Source: Streptomyces pilosus (lineage in GTDB: Bacteria; Actinomycetota; Actinomycetes; Streptomycetales; Streptomycetaceae). Taken from it: a stretch of 64,000 nucleotides of DNA. The translations under genes were made by a program, and so were the position numbers. Location: positions 1 to 64,000 of the forward strand of contig NZ_BMTU01000020.1 in assembly GCF_014649835.1 (NCBI RefSeq), read 5' to 3'. A model generated the notes under the pieces. It saw only the letters and a list, made by a program, of their open reading frames with translations, was not told the DNA's origin and ran no database searches. Numbering within the stretch: the first letter of the stretch is position 1; every line of letters starts with the position of its first letter. Below are positions 48,959 through 57,639 of the stretch, piece after piece.

Positions 48959-49939
48959 ATGAAGTACCGCACCATCGGCACCGGTCCGTACAGCCGGCGG
49001 GTGAGCGTGCTCGCGCTCGGCGCGATGCTGTTCGGTTCGACGACCGACGAGAGGACCGCGTTCGCCCTGCTCGACCGTTACGCCGAAGCCGGCGGCAACT
49101 TCGTCGACACGTCCGACAACTACGCCTTCTGGACCGACGGCGGCCAGGGCGGCCAGAGCGAGGAACTCCTCGGCCGCTGGCGGCGCAGCCGGGGCGTCGG
49201 TGAGGAGATGGTGTTCGCGACCAAGCTCGGCGCCCGCCCCCTCGCCCCCGGCACGGACTACGTCGACAACCCGGAGGGCCTGTCCGCGAAGGTGATCAGG
49301 GAGTCCGCCGAGCGCAGCCGCGAACGGCTCGGCCTGGAGCGGCTCGACCTGCTGTACGCCCACATCGACGACCACACCGTCCCGCAGCGGGAGACGGTCG
49401 AGGGCTTCGCGGCCCTGGTCGCCGAGGGCACGGTCGGACTGCTCGGGGTGAGCAACCAGGCCGTGTGGCGGGTGGAGCGGGCCCGCGCCATCGCGGCGGC
49501 GGCCGGACTGCCCGGGTACGAGGTGCTCCAGTACCAGCACAGCTACCTCCGGCCCCGGTCCGACGTCCCCGAGCGCCTGTTCCCCGACGGCAGCCTCGGC
49601 CACGCCGGAGCGGAACTGGCCGGCTACCTGCGCGCGGAACCCGCTCTCACCCTGGTCGCCTACTCACCGCTGCTCAAGGGCGCCTACACCCGCCCCGAAC
49701 GGCTGCCCCACGACTACGACCACCCGGGCACGCCCGCCCGCCTCGCGGCGCTGCACGAGGTCGCCCGGGAGACCGGGGCGACACCCAACCAGGTGACCCT
49801 GGCCTGGCAGCTCGGCCACGAGCTGCCGATCCTCCCGCTGGCCGGGGTGTCCTCCCTGGAGCAGCTGGAGGAGAACCTGGCGGCGGTGGACCTGGAACTC
49901 TCCCCGCAGCAGCGGGCCCGGCTGGACGCGGCGCACTGA
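48959..49939 (+). CDS. Aldo/keto reductase
   Basis: 326-aa NADPH-dependent TIM-barrel oxidoreductase. Catalytic tetrad positions: Asp and Tyr in NFVDTSDNYAFW near residue 47, Lys in FATKLGARP near 86, and His in LYAHIDDH near 125. The C-terminal cofactor part PLAGVSSLEQLEENL is also present. It resembles the YajO/IolS-like subgroup, which may matter given the inositol genes nearby, but substrate is unknown. ATG 48959 has AGGAGG (48945-48950) 8 nt upstream. Confidence 0.92.
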   Translation: MKYRTIGTGPYSRRVSVLALGAMLFGSTTDERTAFALLDRYAEAGGNFVDTSDNYAFWTDGGQGGQSEELLGRWRRSRGVGEEMVFATKLGARPLAPGTDYVDNPEGLSAKVIRESAERSRERLGLERLDLLYAHIDDHTVPQRETVEGFAALVAEGTVGLLGVSNQAVWRVERARAIAAAAGLPGYEVLQYQHSYLRPRSDVPERLFPDGSLGHAGAELAGYLRAEPALTLVAYSPLLKGAYTRPERLPHDYDHPGTPARLAALHEVARETGATPNQVTLAWQLGHELPILPLAGVSSLEQLEENLAAVDLELSPQQRARLDAAH

Positions 49940-50007
49940 GACGGACAACCGCGCCCGCCGGTGGGACGGTGGAGGGGGTACCGGCCCGTCCGGAGGGAGT
50001 CCCCGCC

Positions 50008-50814
50008 ATGACCACCCGTCCAGCCGCCCCTTTCCCGCGGGCGACCCCCGAGGGCCTGCTGTGGGAACCCAGCGAGCGCTGGGTGCGCGGCACCGCCGGC
50101 GACGTCACCGTCGTCGACAGCCGCCACCCCGTCCTCGTCTGGGAACCCCGGCTGCCCGTCCCGCAGTACGCCTTCCCCCGGAAGGAGGTGCGCACGGACC
50201 TCCTCCGTCCCGCCCGGCGCCCCCGGACGGGCAGCCACACCGGTTCGACGGTCTTCTACGACCTCCACGCCGCCGGCGACCCGCGCCCGAACGCCGCCTG
50301 GACCTTCCCCGCCGACGACCTGTCCGGGTACATCGCCTTCGCCTGGTTCGGGCCCGGCGGCACCGGCCTCGACCACTGGTACGAGGAGGACGAGGAGATC
50401 TTCGTCCACCCCCGCGACCCGCACAAACGGGTGGACGCGATGCCGAGCAGCCGCCACGTCCGGGTCGAGATCGGGGGCACCGTCGTCGCCGACACCGCAC
50501 ACCCGGTCCTGCTGTTCGAGACGTCACTGCCGACCCGCTACTACCTTCCGCGCGAGGACGTCCGCCTGGACCTCTTCGCGCCCGCGGACCACAGCACCCG
50601 GTGCCCGTACAAGGGCACGGCCGACGCGTACTGGTCCTGGCGCGGCGACGGGGCCGTACCGCCGCACATCCTGTGGAGCTACCCCGACCCGCTGCCCGCG
50701 GTGGCCGTGATCAAGGACCGCCTCGCCTTCTACAACGAGGCGGTCGACCTGACCGTGGACGGCGAGCGGCTGCCGCGCCCGGTCACCCCGTTCAGCGCGG
50801 GCCTCAGGGCCTGA
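50008..50814 (+). CDS. Tandem DUF427 protein
   Basis: 268-aa protein with two DUF427 domains. The first (residues ~25-115) contains VTVVDSRHPVLVWEPRLPVP and YAFPRKEVR; the second (~145-250) contains EIGGTVVADTAHPVLLFETS and YYLPREDVRLDLF, ending HILWSYPDPLPAVAVIKDRL AFY. DUF427 proteins are small beta-barrel proteins of unknown role, also found next to nucleotidyl-transferase domains. ATG 50008 with GGAGGGAG upstream. It overlaps the convergent regulator gene by 11 bp. Confidence 0.88.
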   Translation: MTTRPAAPFPRATPEGLLWEPSERWVRGTAGDVTVVDSRHPVLVWEPRLPVPQYAFPRKEVRTDLLRPARRPRTGSHTGSTVFYDLHAAGDPRPNAAWTFPADDLSGYIAFAWFGPGGTGLDHWYEEDEEIFVHPRDPHKRVDAMPSSRHVRVEIGGTVVADTAHPVLLFETSLPTRYYLPREDVRLDLFAPADHSTRCPYKGTADAYWSWRGDGAVPPHILWSYPDPLPAVAVIKDRLAFYNEAVDLTVDGERLPRPVTPFSAGLRA

Positions 50815-51589
50815 CCAGCAGCTGGAAGTCGAACGAGTAACGGGACGCGCGGTAGATGTGGGTGCCGAACTCCACCGGCCGGCCCGTGTCGTCGTACGCC
50901 GTGCGCTCCATGGTGAGCAGGGCCGCGCCCTCCCGCTCACCCAGGCGCGCGGCCTCCTGCGCGGTGGCCGAGCGGGCGCCGACGGTCTGGCGGGCGCTGT
51001 GCAGGGTGATGCCGGCCGAACGCATCATCCGGTACAGGCCGGTCGCCTCCAGGCGGTCGTCGTCCAGCTCCAGCAGGCCCGGCGGCAGGTAGTTGCACAG
51101 CAGGGCGACGGGCTGGCCGTGGGTGCTGCGCAGGCGCTCCAGGAGGACGACCTCCTCGCCCTCCGCCAGGCCCAGCGCCGCGGCCGTGCCGGGGGAGGCC
51201 GGCACCGTCTCGTGGCGGACCACCAGGGTGGCCGGGCCCTGACCGGCCGCCTCCAGGTCGTCGTAGAGGCTGCTCAGCTCCAGCGGGCGCCTGACCCGGC
51301 TGTGCACCACCTGGGTGCCCACCCCGCGCCGCCGGACGAGCAGCCCCTTGTCGACGAGGGACTGGATGGCCTGGCGGACGGTGGGGCGGGACAGGCCGAG
51401 GCGGACCGAGAGGTCCACCTCGTTGCCCAGCAGGTTCCCCGGGGCGAGCACCCCGCGCTGGATGGCCGCCTCCAGCTGCTGGGCGAGCTGGTGGTACAGC
51501 GGCACCGGACTGCCCCGGTCCAGGGCGAAGTCCAGGGCGCTCAGCGCGGGTTCGGCCGCCGGACGCGCGCGGTCACCGGTCTTCGCCAT
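50804..51589 (-). CDS. GntR-family (HutC/UTRA) regulator of inositol genes
   Basis: 261-aa GntR regulator. The N-terminal winged helix is seen in VPLYHQLAQQLEAAIQRGVL and LSVRLGLSRPTVRQAIQSLV, and the UTRA ligand domain runs from about residue 100 to the end (LLERLRSTHGQPVALLCNYL). ATG 51589 has GGGAGGT upstream. It lies 41 nt downstream of iolD on the same strand, so it is probably the local repressor that responds to an inositol breakdown intermediate. The likely target is the symmetric element in the iolC/ABC divergent promoter. Confidence 0.88.
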   Translation of the reverse strand: MAKTGDRARPAAEPALSALDFALDRGSPVPLYHQLAQQLEAAIQRGVLAPGNLLGNEVDLSVRLGLSRPTVRQAIQSLVDKGLLVRRRGVGTQVVHSRVRRPLELSSLYDDLEAAGQGPATLVVRHETVPASPGTAAALGLAEGEEVVLLERLRSTHGQPVALLCNYLPPGLLELDDDRLEATGLYRMMRSAGITLHSARQTVGARSATAQEAARLGEREGAALLTMERTAYDDTGRPVEFGTHIYRASRYSFDFQLLVRP

Positions 51590-51630
51590 GGTACGGACCT
51601 CCCTCGGGAGTGCGGACGGTGCGGGCGGGT

Positions 51631-53502
51631 TCACAGGTGACGGCGGCGCGCGACGACCTGCGCGTCGTAGCGTTCGCGGGCCCGGACGGCGGCCGGGCGG
51701 GAGGCCACCTCGGCCACCGGCACGTCCCACCAGGCCTCGGCCGGCGGAGCCCCGGTCGCCGGATCGGTCTCGACGTACACGCAGGTGGGGCGGTCCGAGG
51801 CGCGTGCCTCGGCGAGCGCGCCGCGCAGTTCCCCGACGGTCTTGGCGCGCAGTACGCGCATGCCCAGGCTGGCCGCGTTGGCGGCCAGGTCGACGGGCAG
51901 CGGGGCGCCGGTGAAGGTGCCGTCGGCGGCCCGGTGGCGGTAGGCGGTGCCGAAGCGCTCGCCGCCGGTCTCCTCGGAGAGACCGCCGATGGAGGCGTAG
52001 CCGTGGTTCTGGACCAGCACCATGGTGACGGGCAGGCCCTCCTGGACGGCCGTGACGATCTCCGTCGGCATCATCAGGTACGTGCCGTCGCCGACCAGGG
52101 CCCACACCGGGGTGCCGGGCGCGGCCTGCTGGACGCCGAGCGAGGCGGGGATCTCGTACCCCATGCAGGAGTAGCCGTACTCCAGGTGGTACTGGCGGGG
52201 GCTGCGCGCTCGCCACAGCTTGTGCAGGTCGCCGGGGAGCGAACCGGCCGCGTTGATCACCACGTCCTCGTCGCCGACGACGGCGTCCAGCGCGCCCAGT
52301 ACCTGCGTCTGCGTGGGCACGGCGCTGTCGTCGTCGGCCCGGAAGGCGCGCTCGACCACCTGCTCCCACCGCTCCTTGCCCGCCCGGTACCCGTCCGCGT
52401 ACGACTCCTCCACCCGGTGCCCGGCCAGCGCCCCGGCGAGCTGCTCCAGACCGGCCCGCGCGTCGCAGACCAGGGTGCGCGCCGCCAGCTTGTGCGCGTC
52501 GAAGGCGGTGATGTTGAGGTTGAGGAAGCGCACGCCGGGGTTCTGGAACAGGGTGCCGGAGGCGGTGGTGAAGTCGGTGTAGCGGGTGCCGACACCGATC
52601 ACCAGGTCGGCGGTGCGGGCGGCCTCGTCGCTCACCGCGGTACCGGTGTGGCCGATGCCGCCGAGGTCGGCGGGGTGGTCGTGGCGCAGGGAACCCTTGC
52701 CGGCCTGGGTGGAGGCGACGGGGATGCCGGTGGCGTCCACCAGTGCCCTCAGGGCCTCCTCGGCCTCGCTGTGGTGCACCCCGCCGCCCGCGACGATCAG
52801 CGGCCGCCGCGCCGCCCGCACCGCCTCCGCGGCCGCCGCCAGCTCCACCGGGTCAGGGGCGGGACGCCGTACGGACCACACCCGCTCGGCGAAGAACTCC
52901 TCGGGCCAGTCGTACGCCTCCGCCTGCACGTCCTGCGGCAGGGCGAGGGTGACGGCGCCGGTCTCGGCCGGGTCGGCGAGCACCCGCATCGCGTTGAGCG
53001 CGGAGGGGATCAGCGCCTCGGGCCGGGTGACGCGGTCGAAGTACCGCGACACCGGGCGGAGCGTGTCGTTGACCGACACGTCGGCCCCGACCGGGTGTTC
53101 CAGCTGCTGGAGCAGGGGGTCCGCGGCGCGGGAGGCGAAGTAGTCGCCCGGGAGCAGGAGTACCGGCAGCCGGTTGATCGTGGCGAGGGCCGCCCCGGTG
53201 ACCAGGTTGGTCGCCCCGGGCCCGATGGAGGTCGTCACCGCCTGCGCGGAGAGCCGGTTCAGCTGACGGGTGTAGCCGACCGCCGCGTGCACCATCGCCT
53301 GCTCGTTGCGGCCCTGGTGGTACGGCATGACGTCGGCGTACTCGACCAGCGCCTGCCCGATGCCGGCCACGTTGCCGTGACCGAAGATGCCCCAGGTGCC
53401 CGCGATCAGCCGGCGCCGCACGCCGTCCCGTTCGGTGTACTGGGCGGACAGGAACCGCACCAGCGCCTGTGCGGTCGTCAGTCGGCGGGTGGTGGCGCTC
53501 AT
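51631..53502 (-). CDS. iolD: 3D-(3,5/4)-trihydroxycyclohexane-1,2-dione hydrolase
   Basis: Opens the inositol-derived ring diketone to 5-deoxy-glucuronate. It belongs to the thiamine-diphosphate acetolactate-synthase superfamily. Features: N-terminal FGHGNVAGIGQAL and the catalytic Glu context RNEQAMVHAAVGYTRQ, SIGPGATNLVTGAALA, and the cofactor motif in ALVGDGTYLMMPTEIVTAVQ followed by VLVQNHGYASIG. 623 aa, the usual size. ATG 53502 has GGAGAGG upstream and overlaps the iolB stop by 4 bp. Confidence 0.95.
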   Translation of the reverse strand: MSATTRRLTTAQALVRFLSAQYTERDGVRRRLIAGTWGIFGHGNVAGIGQALVEYADVMPYHQGRNEQAMVHAAVGYTRQLNRLSAQAVTTSIGPGATNLVTGAALATINRLPVLLLPGDYFASRAADPLLQQLEHPVGADVSVNDTLRPVSRYFDRVTRPEALIPSALNAMRVLADPAETGAVTLALPQDVQAEAYDWPEEFFAERVWSVRRPAPDPVELAAAAEAVRAARRPLIVAGGGVHHSEAEEALRALVDATGIPVASTQAGKGSLRHDHPADLGGIGHTGTAVSDEAARTADLVIGVGTRYTDFTTASGTLFQNPGVRFLNLNITAFDAHKLAARTLVCDARAGLEQLAGALAGHRVEESYADGYRAGKERWEQVVERAFRADDDSAVPTQTQVLGALDAVVGDEDVVINAAGSLPGDLHKLWRARSPRQYHLEYGYSCMGYEIPASLGVQQAAPGTPVWALVGDGTYLMMPTEIVTAVQEGLPVTMVLVQNHGYASIGGLSEETGGERFGTAYRHRAADGTFTGAPLPVDLAANAASLGMRVLRAKTVGELRGALAEARASDRPTCVYVETDPATGAPPAEAWWDVPVAEVASRPAAVRARERYDAQVVARRRHL

Positions 53503-54392
53503 GCGGACCTCTCCGGTGCGGTGTAGAGGGGGAGTCGGGGGTCGACGGACCGGTCCTGCCAGGTGTCGCGGATCCAGGCGTGGTCGGGGTGGTCGCAGAT
53601 CAGCCAGGCGCGCTCGTCCCCGGGGCCCGCCATGACGTTGAGGTAGTACATGTGGTGGCCGGGCACCGCCATGGACGGCCCGTGCCAGCCGTCGGGGATG
53701 AGGACGACGTCGCCGTCGCGCACCTCCGCCAGCACGTCCGTGTCGCGGCCCGGGCCGGAGGGGGAGACCCGCTGGTAGCCCAGGCCCGGTGTGCCGTCGT
53801 GGGCGGCGAACTCGAAGTAGTAGATCTCCTCCAGCACGGACTCCTCGCCCGGCCGGTGCTCGTCGTGCTTGTGCGGCGGGAAGGACGACCAGTTGCCGCC
53901 CGGGGTGAGCACCTCGACGGCGATGAGCCGGTCGCATTCGAACACCCCCGCCGCGCCGAAGTTGTTGACCTGCCGTGAGCAGTTCCCGGTGCCGCGCAGT
54001 TCCACGGGCACGCCGGAGGCGGGGCCGTAACGGGCGGGCAGGCGGCGGGTGCAGCGGGCGCCGGTGAGGGCGAACCGGCCGCCCCGGGCGGAGGTCACGC
54101 CCGCGCGGGCGTCGCGCGGGACGTAGGCGAAGTCGCTCACGCCGTCGAACACGCTCGCACGACCGGCGAGTTCGAAGGTGTGACGGCCGGATGCGTCGTC
54201 CACGGCGACCGTGCAGCCACCGCTCAGCGGCAGCACGATCCACTCGCTGTCGTCCGTGTCGAACATGTGCGTGCCGCCGGGCTCCAGCTCCAGGACGCGC
54301 AGACTCGAATGGTCCCAGCCGGCCGTCTTCGGGCTCACGTCGACGGCGTAGGGCCCGGCGAGGGCCCGGCCCGCGGGAAGGTGGTGCGTCAT
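53499..54392 (-). CDS. iolB: 5-deoxy-glucuronate isomerase
   Basis: 297-aa bicupin that converts 5-deoxy-glucuronate to 5-dehydro-2-deoxygluconate. Metal-binding landmarks are PPHKHDEHRPGEESVLEEIY near residue 178, VRDGDVVLIPDGWHGPSMA and HMYYLNVMAGPGDERAW, all IolB hallmarks. ATG 54392. The end overlaps iolD. It follows the aldolase gene after 28 nt in the same operon. Confidence 0.95.
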   Translation of the reverse strand: MTHHLPAGRALAGPYAVDVSPKTAGWDHSSLRVLELEPGGTHMFDTDDSEWIVLPLSGGCTVAVDDASGRHTFELAGRASVFDGVSDFAYVPRDARAGVTSARGGRFALTGARCTRRLPARYGPASGVPVELRGTGNCSRQVNNFGAAGVFECDRLIAVEVLTPGGNWSSFPPHKHDEHRPGEESVLEEIYYFEFAAHDGTPGLGYQRVSPSGPGRDTDVLAEVRDGDVVLIPDGWHGPSMAVPGHHMYYLNVMAGPGDERAWLICDHPDHAWIRDTWQDRSVDPRLPLYTAPERSA

Positions 54393-54420
54393 GCGGTGCC
54401 TCCGGTGTCGTAGGGGCTTC

Positions 54421-55296
54421 TCACAACAGGCCGACGGCCGTGTCGACCGCCTTCTCCACACTGCCGTCCGCCGGGTAGAGCAGGGAGCGGCCGACGACCA
54501 TCCCCTGCACGGTGGGCAGGCGCAGCGCCTTGCCCCACCGCTCGTACGCGGCCTCCTGGTCGCCGACCTCCCCGCCGAGCAGCACCACCGGCAGCGTCGA
54601 GGTCCGCAGCACCTCCGCCATGTCGTCGACGTCGTCGGTGACCGGCAGCTTCAGCCAGGTGTAGGCGGAGGTGCCGCCCAGGCCGGAGGCGATGGCGATG
54701 GAGCGGGTGACGGCCTCGGCGGACAGGTCGTTGCGCACCCGGCCGTCCACCCGGCGGGAGATGAACGGCTCCACGAACACCGGCAGCCGGCGTTCGGCCA
54801 TGGCGTCGACGGCGCGCGCGGAGGACTCCAGGGTGGTCAGCGAGCCGGGGTCGTCGTAGTCGATCCGGACCAGCAGCTTGCCGGCGTCGAATCCGAGCCG
54901 GGCGATGTCCTCGGCGCGGTGGCCGGTGAAGCGGTCGTCCATCTCGAAGGACGCGCCCGCCAGGCCGCCGCGGTTCATCGACCCCATGACGACCTTGTTC
55001 TCCAGCGCCCCGAGCAGCAGCAGGTCCTCCAGGATGTCGGCGGTGGCCAGCACCCCGTCCACACCCGGCCGGGACAGCGCGACGCAGAGACGCTCCAGCA
55101 GGTCGGCCCGGTCCGCCATGGCCAGGCGCCGGTCGCCTATGCCGAGCGCGCCCCGGGCCGGGTGGTCGGCGGCCACGATCATCAGCCGGCCGCTGTCGCC
55201 GATCAGCGGGCGGCGGGCCCGGCGGGCGGCCGCCTCGGCGACGGCCTCCGGGTTGCGGGCGCGGACCGCGGTGAGGTCGGGGATGCTGAGATTCAA
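54421..55296 (-). CDS. Class I aldolase-like protein of inositol cluster (Cgl0158/IolJ role)
   Basis: 291-aa (beta/alpha)8-barrel protein of the deoxyribose-phosphate-aldolase-like group that accompanies iol genes in Corynebacterium and Streptomyces. It likely cleaves 5-dehydro-2-deoxygluconate 6-phosphate to malonate semialdehyde and dihydroxyacetone phosphate, as IolJ does in Bacillus. Features: LMIVAADHPARGALGIGD, AGKLLVRIDYDDPGS with candidate Schiff-base Lys, and VVLLGGEVGDQEAAYERWG. The start is taken as TTG 55296 with GGAG 8 nt upstream (LNLSIPDLTAV). In some bacteria this domain is fused to IolC; here it is separate. Confidence 0.82.
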   Translation of the reverse strand: MNLSIPDLTAVRARNPEAVAEAAARRARRPLIGDSGRLMIVAADHPARGALGIGDRRLAMADRADLLERLCVALSRPGVDGVLATADILEDLLLLGALENKVVMGSMNRGGLAGASFEMDDRFTGHRAEDIARLGFDAGKLLVRIDYDDPGSLTTLESSARAVDAMAERRLPVFVEPFISRRVDGRVRNDLSAEAVTRSIAIASGLGGTSAYTWLKLPVTDDVDDMAEVLRTSTLPVVLLGGEVGDQEAAYERWGKALRLPTVQGMVVGRSLLYPADGSVEKAVDTAVGLL

Positions 55297-55310
55297 GGAA
55301 AGGGCTCCGT

Positions 55311-56303
55311 TCAGGACTGGCTCGGCAGGCCCGCCGCGTCCTGCGACGCGGCCCGCGCGAGAAGGTCCGCCACTTCCAACGGTGTCGGCATGGCGGACGA
55401 GCAGGCGAGGCGCGAGGCGACGAGGGCGCCGGCGGCGTTGGCGTGGCGCAAGGTCCGCTCCAGGTCCCAGCCGGCGAGCAGACCGTGGCAGAGCGAGCCG
55501 CCGAAGGCGTCGCCCGCGCCGAGACCGTTGACCACCTCGACCGGCACCGGGGGCACCTCGGCCCGGGTGCCGTCGCGGTGCACGGCGAGCACACCCTTCG
55601 GGCCCTGCTTGACCACGGCCAGCTCCACCCCGGCCGCGAGCAGCGCCCGCGCGCAGGCCTCGGGCTCGCGCACGCCCGTGGCGACCTCGCACTCGTCGAG
55701 GTTGCCGACCGCGACCGTCGCGTGCCGCAGCGCCTCGCGGTAGTACGGGCGGGCCTGGTCCGGGTCCCGCCAGAACATGGGGCGCCAGTCCAGGTCGAAG
55801 ACGGTGGTGCCGGACTTGTCGCGGGCCGCGAGGGCGTCCAGGGTGGCCGAGCGGCTCGGCTCCTCGCTGAGCCCCGTGCCGGTGACCCAGAAGATCCCCG
55901 CGGCGCGCACCGCGGGCAGGTCCAGCTCGTGGGTGTGGATCTCCAGGTCGGGGGCCTTGGGGCGGCGGTAGAAGTAGAGCGGGAAGTCGTCCGGCGGGAA
56001 GATCTCGCAGAACGTGACGGGGGTGGGGTGGGCCGGCACCGGGGTGACCCAGCGGTCGTCCACGCCGAAGTCGTTCAGCGCCTCGTGCAGGTAGGTGCCG
56101 AAGGGGTCCGCCCCGGTGCGGGTGATCAGGGCCGTCGAGCGGCCCAGCCGGGCGGCCGCGACCGCGACGTTCGCGGCCGATCCGCCCAGGAACTTCCCGA
56201 ATGTCTCCACCTGCGACAGCGGCACACCGGTCTGCAGGGGATAAAGATCGACCCCGATGCGACCCATGGTGATGAGGTCGAAATACTGTGGTGAGTCGGC
56301 CAT
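55311..56303 (-). CDS. iolC: 5-dehydro-2-deoxygluconokinase
   Basis: 330-aa PfkB/ribokinase-family sugar kinase that phosphorylates 5-dehydro-2-deoxygluconate. The first signature is GKFLGGSAANVAVAAARLGR near residue 37 and the second, with the catalytic Asp, VNGLGAGDAFGGSLCHGLL near 258. ITMGRIGVDLYPLQTGVPL at the N-terminus is characteristic of IolC. The ATG has GGAGC upstream. First gene of the leftward iol operon, with a TTGACA promoter about 115 bp upstream. Confidence 0.94.
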   Translation of the reverse strand: MADSPQYFDLITMGRIGVDLYPLQTGVPLSQVETFGKFLGGSAANVAVAAARLGRSTALITRTGADPFGTYLHEALNDFGVDDRWVTPVPAHPTPVTFCEIFPPDDFPLYFYRRPKAPDLEIHTHELDLPAVRAAGIFWVTGTGLSEEPSRSATLDALAARDKSGTTVFDLDWRPMFWRDPDQARPYYREALRHATVAVGNLDECEVATGVREPEACARALLAAGVELAVVKQGPKGVLAVHRDGTRAEVPPVPVEVVNGLGAGDAFGGSLCHGLLAGWDLERTLRHANAAGALVASRLACSSAMPTPLEVADLLARAASQDAAGLPSQS

Positions 56304-56392
56304 GAAGCGATGCTCCTGAAGCTGCTGGGGATGCGGGTCCCGAGGCGCCCTGCCACGGTGGGACGTGGATTCCCGGGACCCGCCGCCTCTCA

Positions 56393-56422
56393 GGTGTAGG
56401 TCTCCGGGGGCGGCGATGTCAA
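56393..56422 (-). promoter_or_regulatory. Promoter of iolC operon
   Basis: On the minus strand: -35 TTGACA (56422-56417), 18-bp spacer, -10 TACACC (56398-56393). The -35 lies inside the 14-bp element ACAAACTATTGACA. Confidence 0.6.
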
Positions 56423-56480
56423 TAGTTTGTACTTACATTCGGACGAGCGCGTGAAATGATGTCTTAACAAAGTATTGACA
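56417..56480. repeat. Inverted 14-bp elements at both iol promoters
   Basis: TGTCAATAGTTTGT (56417-56430) and ACAAAGTATTGACA (56467-56480) are reverse complements except one base. Each covers the -35 of one divergent promoter; 36 bp lie between them. This is the best candidate operator pair for the local GntR-type regulator. Confidence 0.7.
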
Positions 56481-56503
56481 GCAGCCGTATCTGGGGATTG
56501 GAT
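56475..56503 (+). promoter_or_regulatory. Promoter of inositol ABC transporter operon
   Basis: -35 TTGACA (56475-56480), 17-bp spacer, -10 TTGGAT (56498-56503). The -35 lies inside the 14-bp element ACAAAGTATTGACA. Confidence 0.6.
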
Positions 56504-56619
56504 CGCGTCCCAGCACGACAGCCGTGTGCCACGGCACACACCCGGACTCCCGGAGTCCCGGGCCCCCGGGCCCCGGACTCCCGCCCTTTCCCCGCGTAGC
56601 ACAGTGAGGTGCAGGACAG

Positions 56620-57639
56620 ATGGACCGCTCTTCTCACACCCGCTCCCGCAGAATCGCGCCGCTCGTCGCGGTCGCGGCGGCAGCCGCCCTGACCCTCGCC
56701 GGCTGTTCCAGCGGTTCCGGCGGCAAGAAGTCCGAGGAGGGCGGCGCCGACGCCTCGGCGGGCAAGGCCTCCACGCCCCGCATGAAGGTCGCCCTCGTCA
56801 CCCACCAGGCACCCGGCGACACCTTCTGGGACATCGTCCGCAAGGGGGCCGAGGCCGCGGCCGCCAAGGACAACGTCGACCTCGTCTACTCCGCGGACCC
56901 GAACGCGGGCAGCCAGGCCAACCTGGTGCAGAACGCGATCGACCAGAAGGTCGACGGCATCGCCGTCACCCTGGCCAAGCCGGACGCCCTCAAGGACGTC
57001 ATCAACAAGGCCTCGGCGGCCGGCATACCCGTCGTCGGCCTCAACTCCGGCCTGTCCGACTGGAAGGACCTCGGCCTGCTGGAGTTCTTCGGCCAGGACG
57101 AGTCCGTCGCGGGTGAGGCGTTCGGCAAGAAGCTCAACGAGGTCGGAGCCAAGAGCGCCCTCTGCGTCGTCCACGAGCAGGGCAACGTCGGCCTGACCCA
57201 GCGCTGCGACGGCGTGAAGAAGACCTTCGAGGGCGAGACCCAGGTCGTCAACGTCAACGGCACCGACATGCCGTCCGTGAAGTCGACCGTCACCGCCAAG
57301 CTCAAGCAGGACTCCTCCATCGACTACGTCGTCACCCTCGGCGCGCCCTTCGCGCCGACCGCGGTGCAGTCGGTGGGCGACGCCGGCAGCAAGGCGAAGG
57401 TCGCCACCTTCGACCTCAACAAGGACCTGACCAAGGCGATCCAGGCCGGTGACATCGAGTTCGCCGTGGACCAGCAGCCCTACCTCCAGGGCTACCTCGC
57501 CGTCGACGGCCTGTGGCTCTACAAGAACAACGGCAACTACAGCGGTGGCGGTGAGCAGCCGGTCCTCACCGGTCCGGCGTTCGTCGACAAGTCCAACGTC
57601 GACGCGGTCTCCGAGTACGCCGCGAAGGGCACTCGGTGA
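56620..57639 (+). CDS. Inositol-type ABC transporter substrate-binding lipoprotein
   Basis: 339-aa lipoprotein with lipobox LAGC (about Cys29) and a cluster-B periplasmic sugar-binding fold of the ribose/inositol type (KVALVTHQAPGDTFWDIVRK near residue 55, NAIDQKVDGIAVTLAKPDAL, then VVTLGAPFAPTAVQS). Position divergent from iolC and followed by permease and ATPase makes myo-inositol or a related polyol the likely substrate. The ATG at 56620 follows GTGAGGTGCAGG. Its stop overlaps the permease start. Confidence 0.9.
   Translation: MDRSSHTRSRRIAPLVAVAAAAALTLAGCSSGSGGKKSEEGGADASAGKASTPRMKVALVTHQAPGDTFWDIVRKGAEAAAAKDNVDLVYSADPNAGSQANLVQNAIDQKVDGIAVTLAKPDALKDVINKASAAGIPVVGLNSGLSDWKDLGLLEFFGQDESVAGEAFGKKLNEVGAKSALCVVHEQGNVGLTQRCDGVKKTFEGETQVVNVNGTDMPSVKSTVTAKLKQDSSIDYVVTLGAPFAPTAVQSVGDAGSKAKVATFDLNKDLTKAIQAGDIEFAVDQQPYLQGYLAVDGLWLYKNNGNYSGGGEQPVLTGPAFVDKSNVDAVSEYAAKGTR

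Larger units (their letters stand above)
56304..56619. other. Divergent iol regulatory region
   Basis: About 316 bp between iolC (left) and the inositol transporter (right). It contains two back-to-back promoters in the middle AT-richer part (56393-56503) and long 5' leaders on both sides. The right leader (56504-56619) is rich in C/G runs (CCCGGGCCCCCGGG near 56560), and no gene is seen. Confidence 0.65.
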
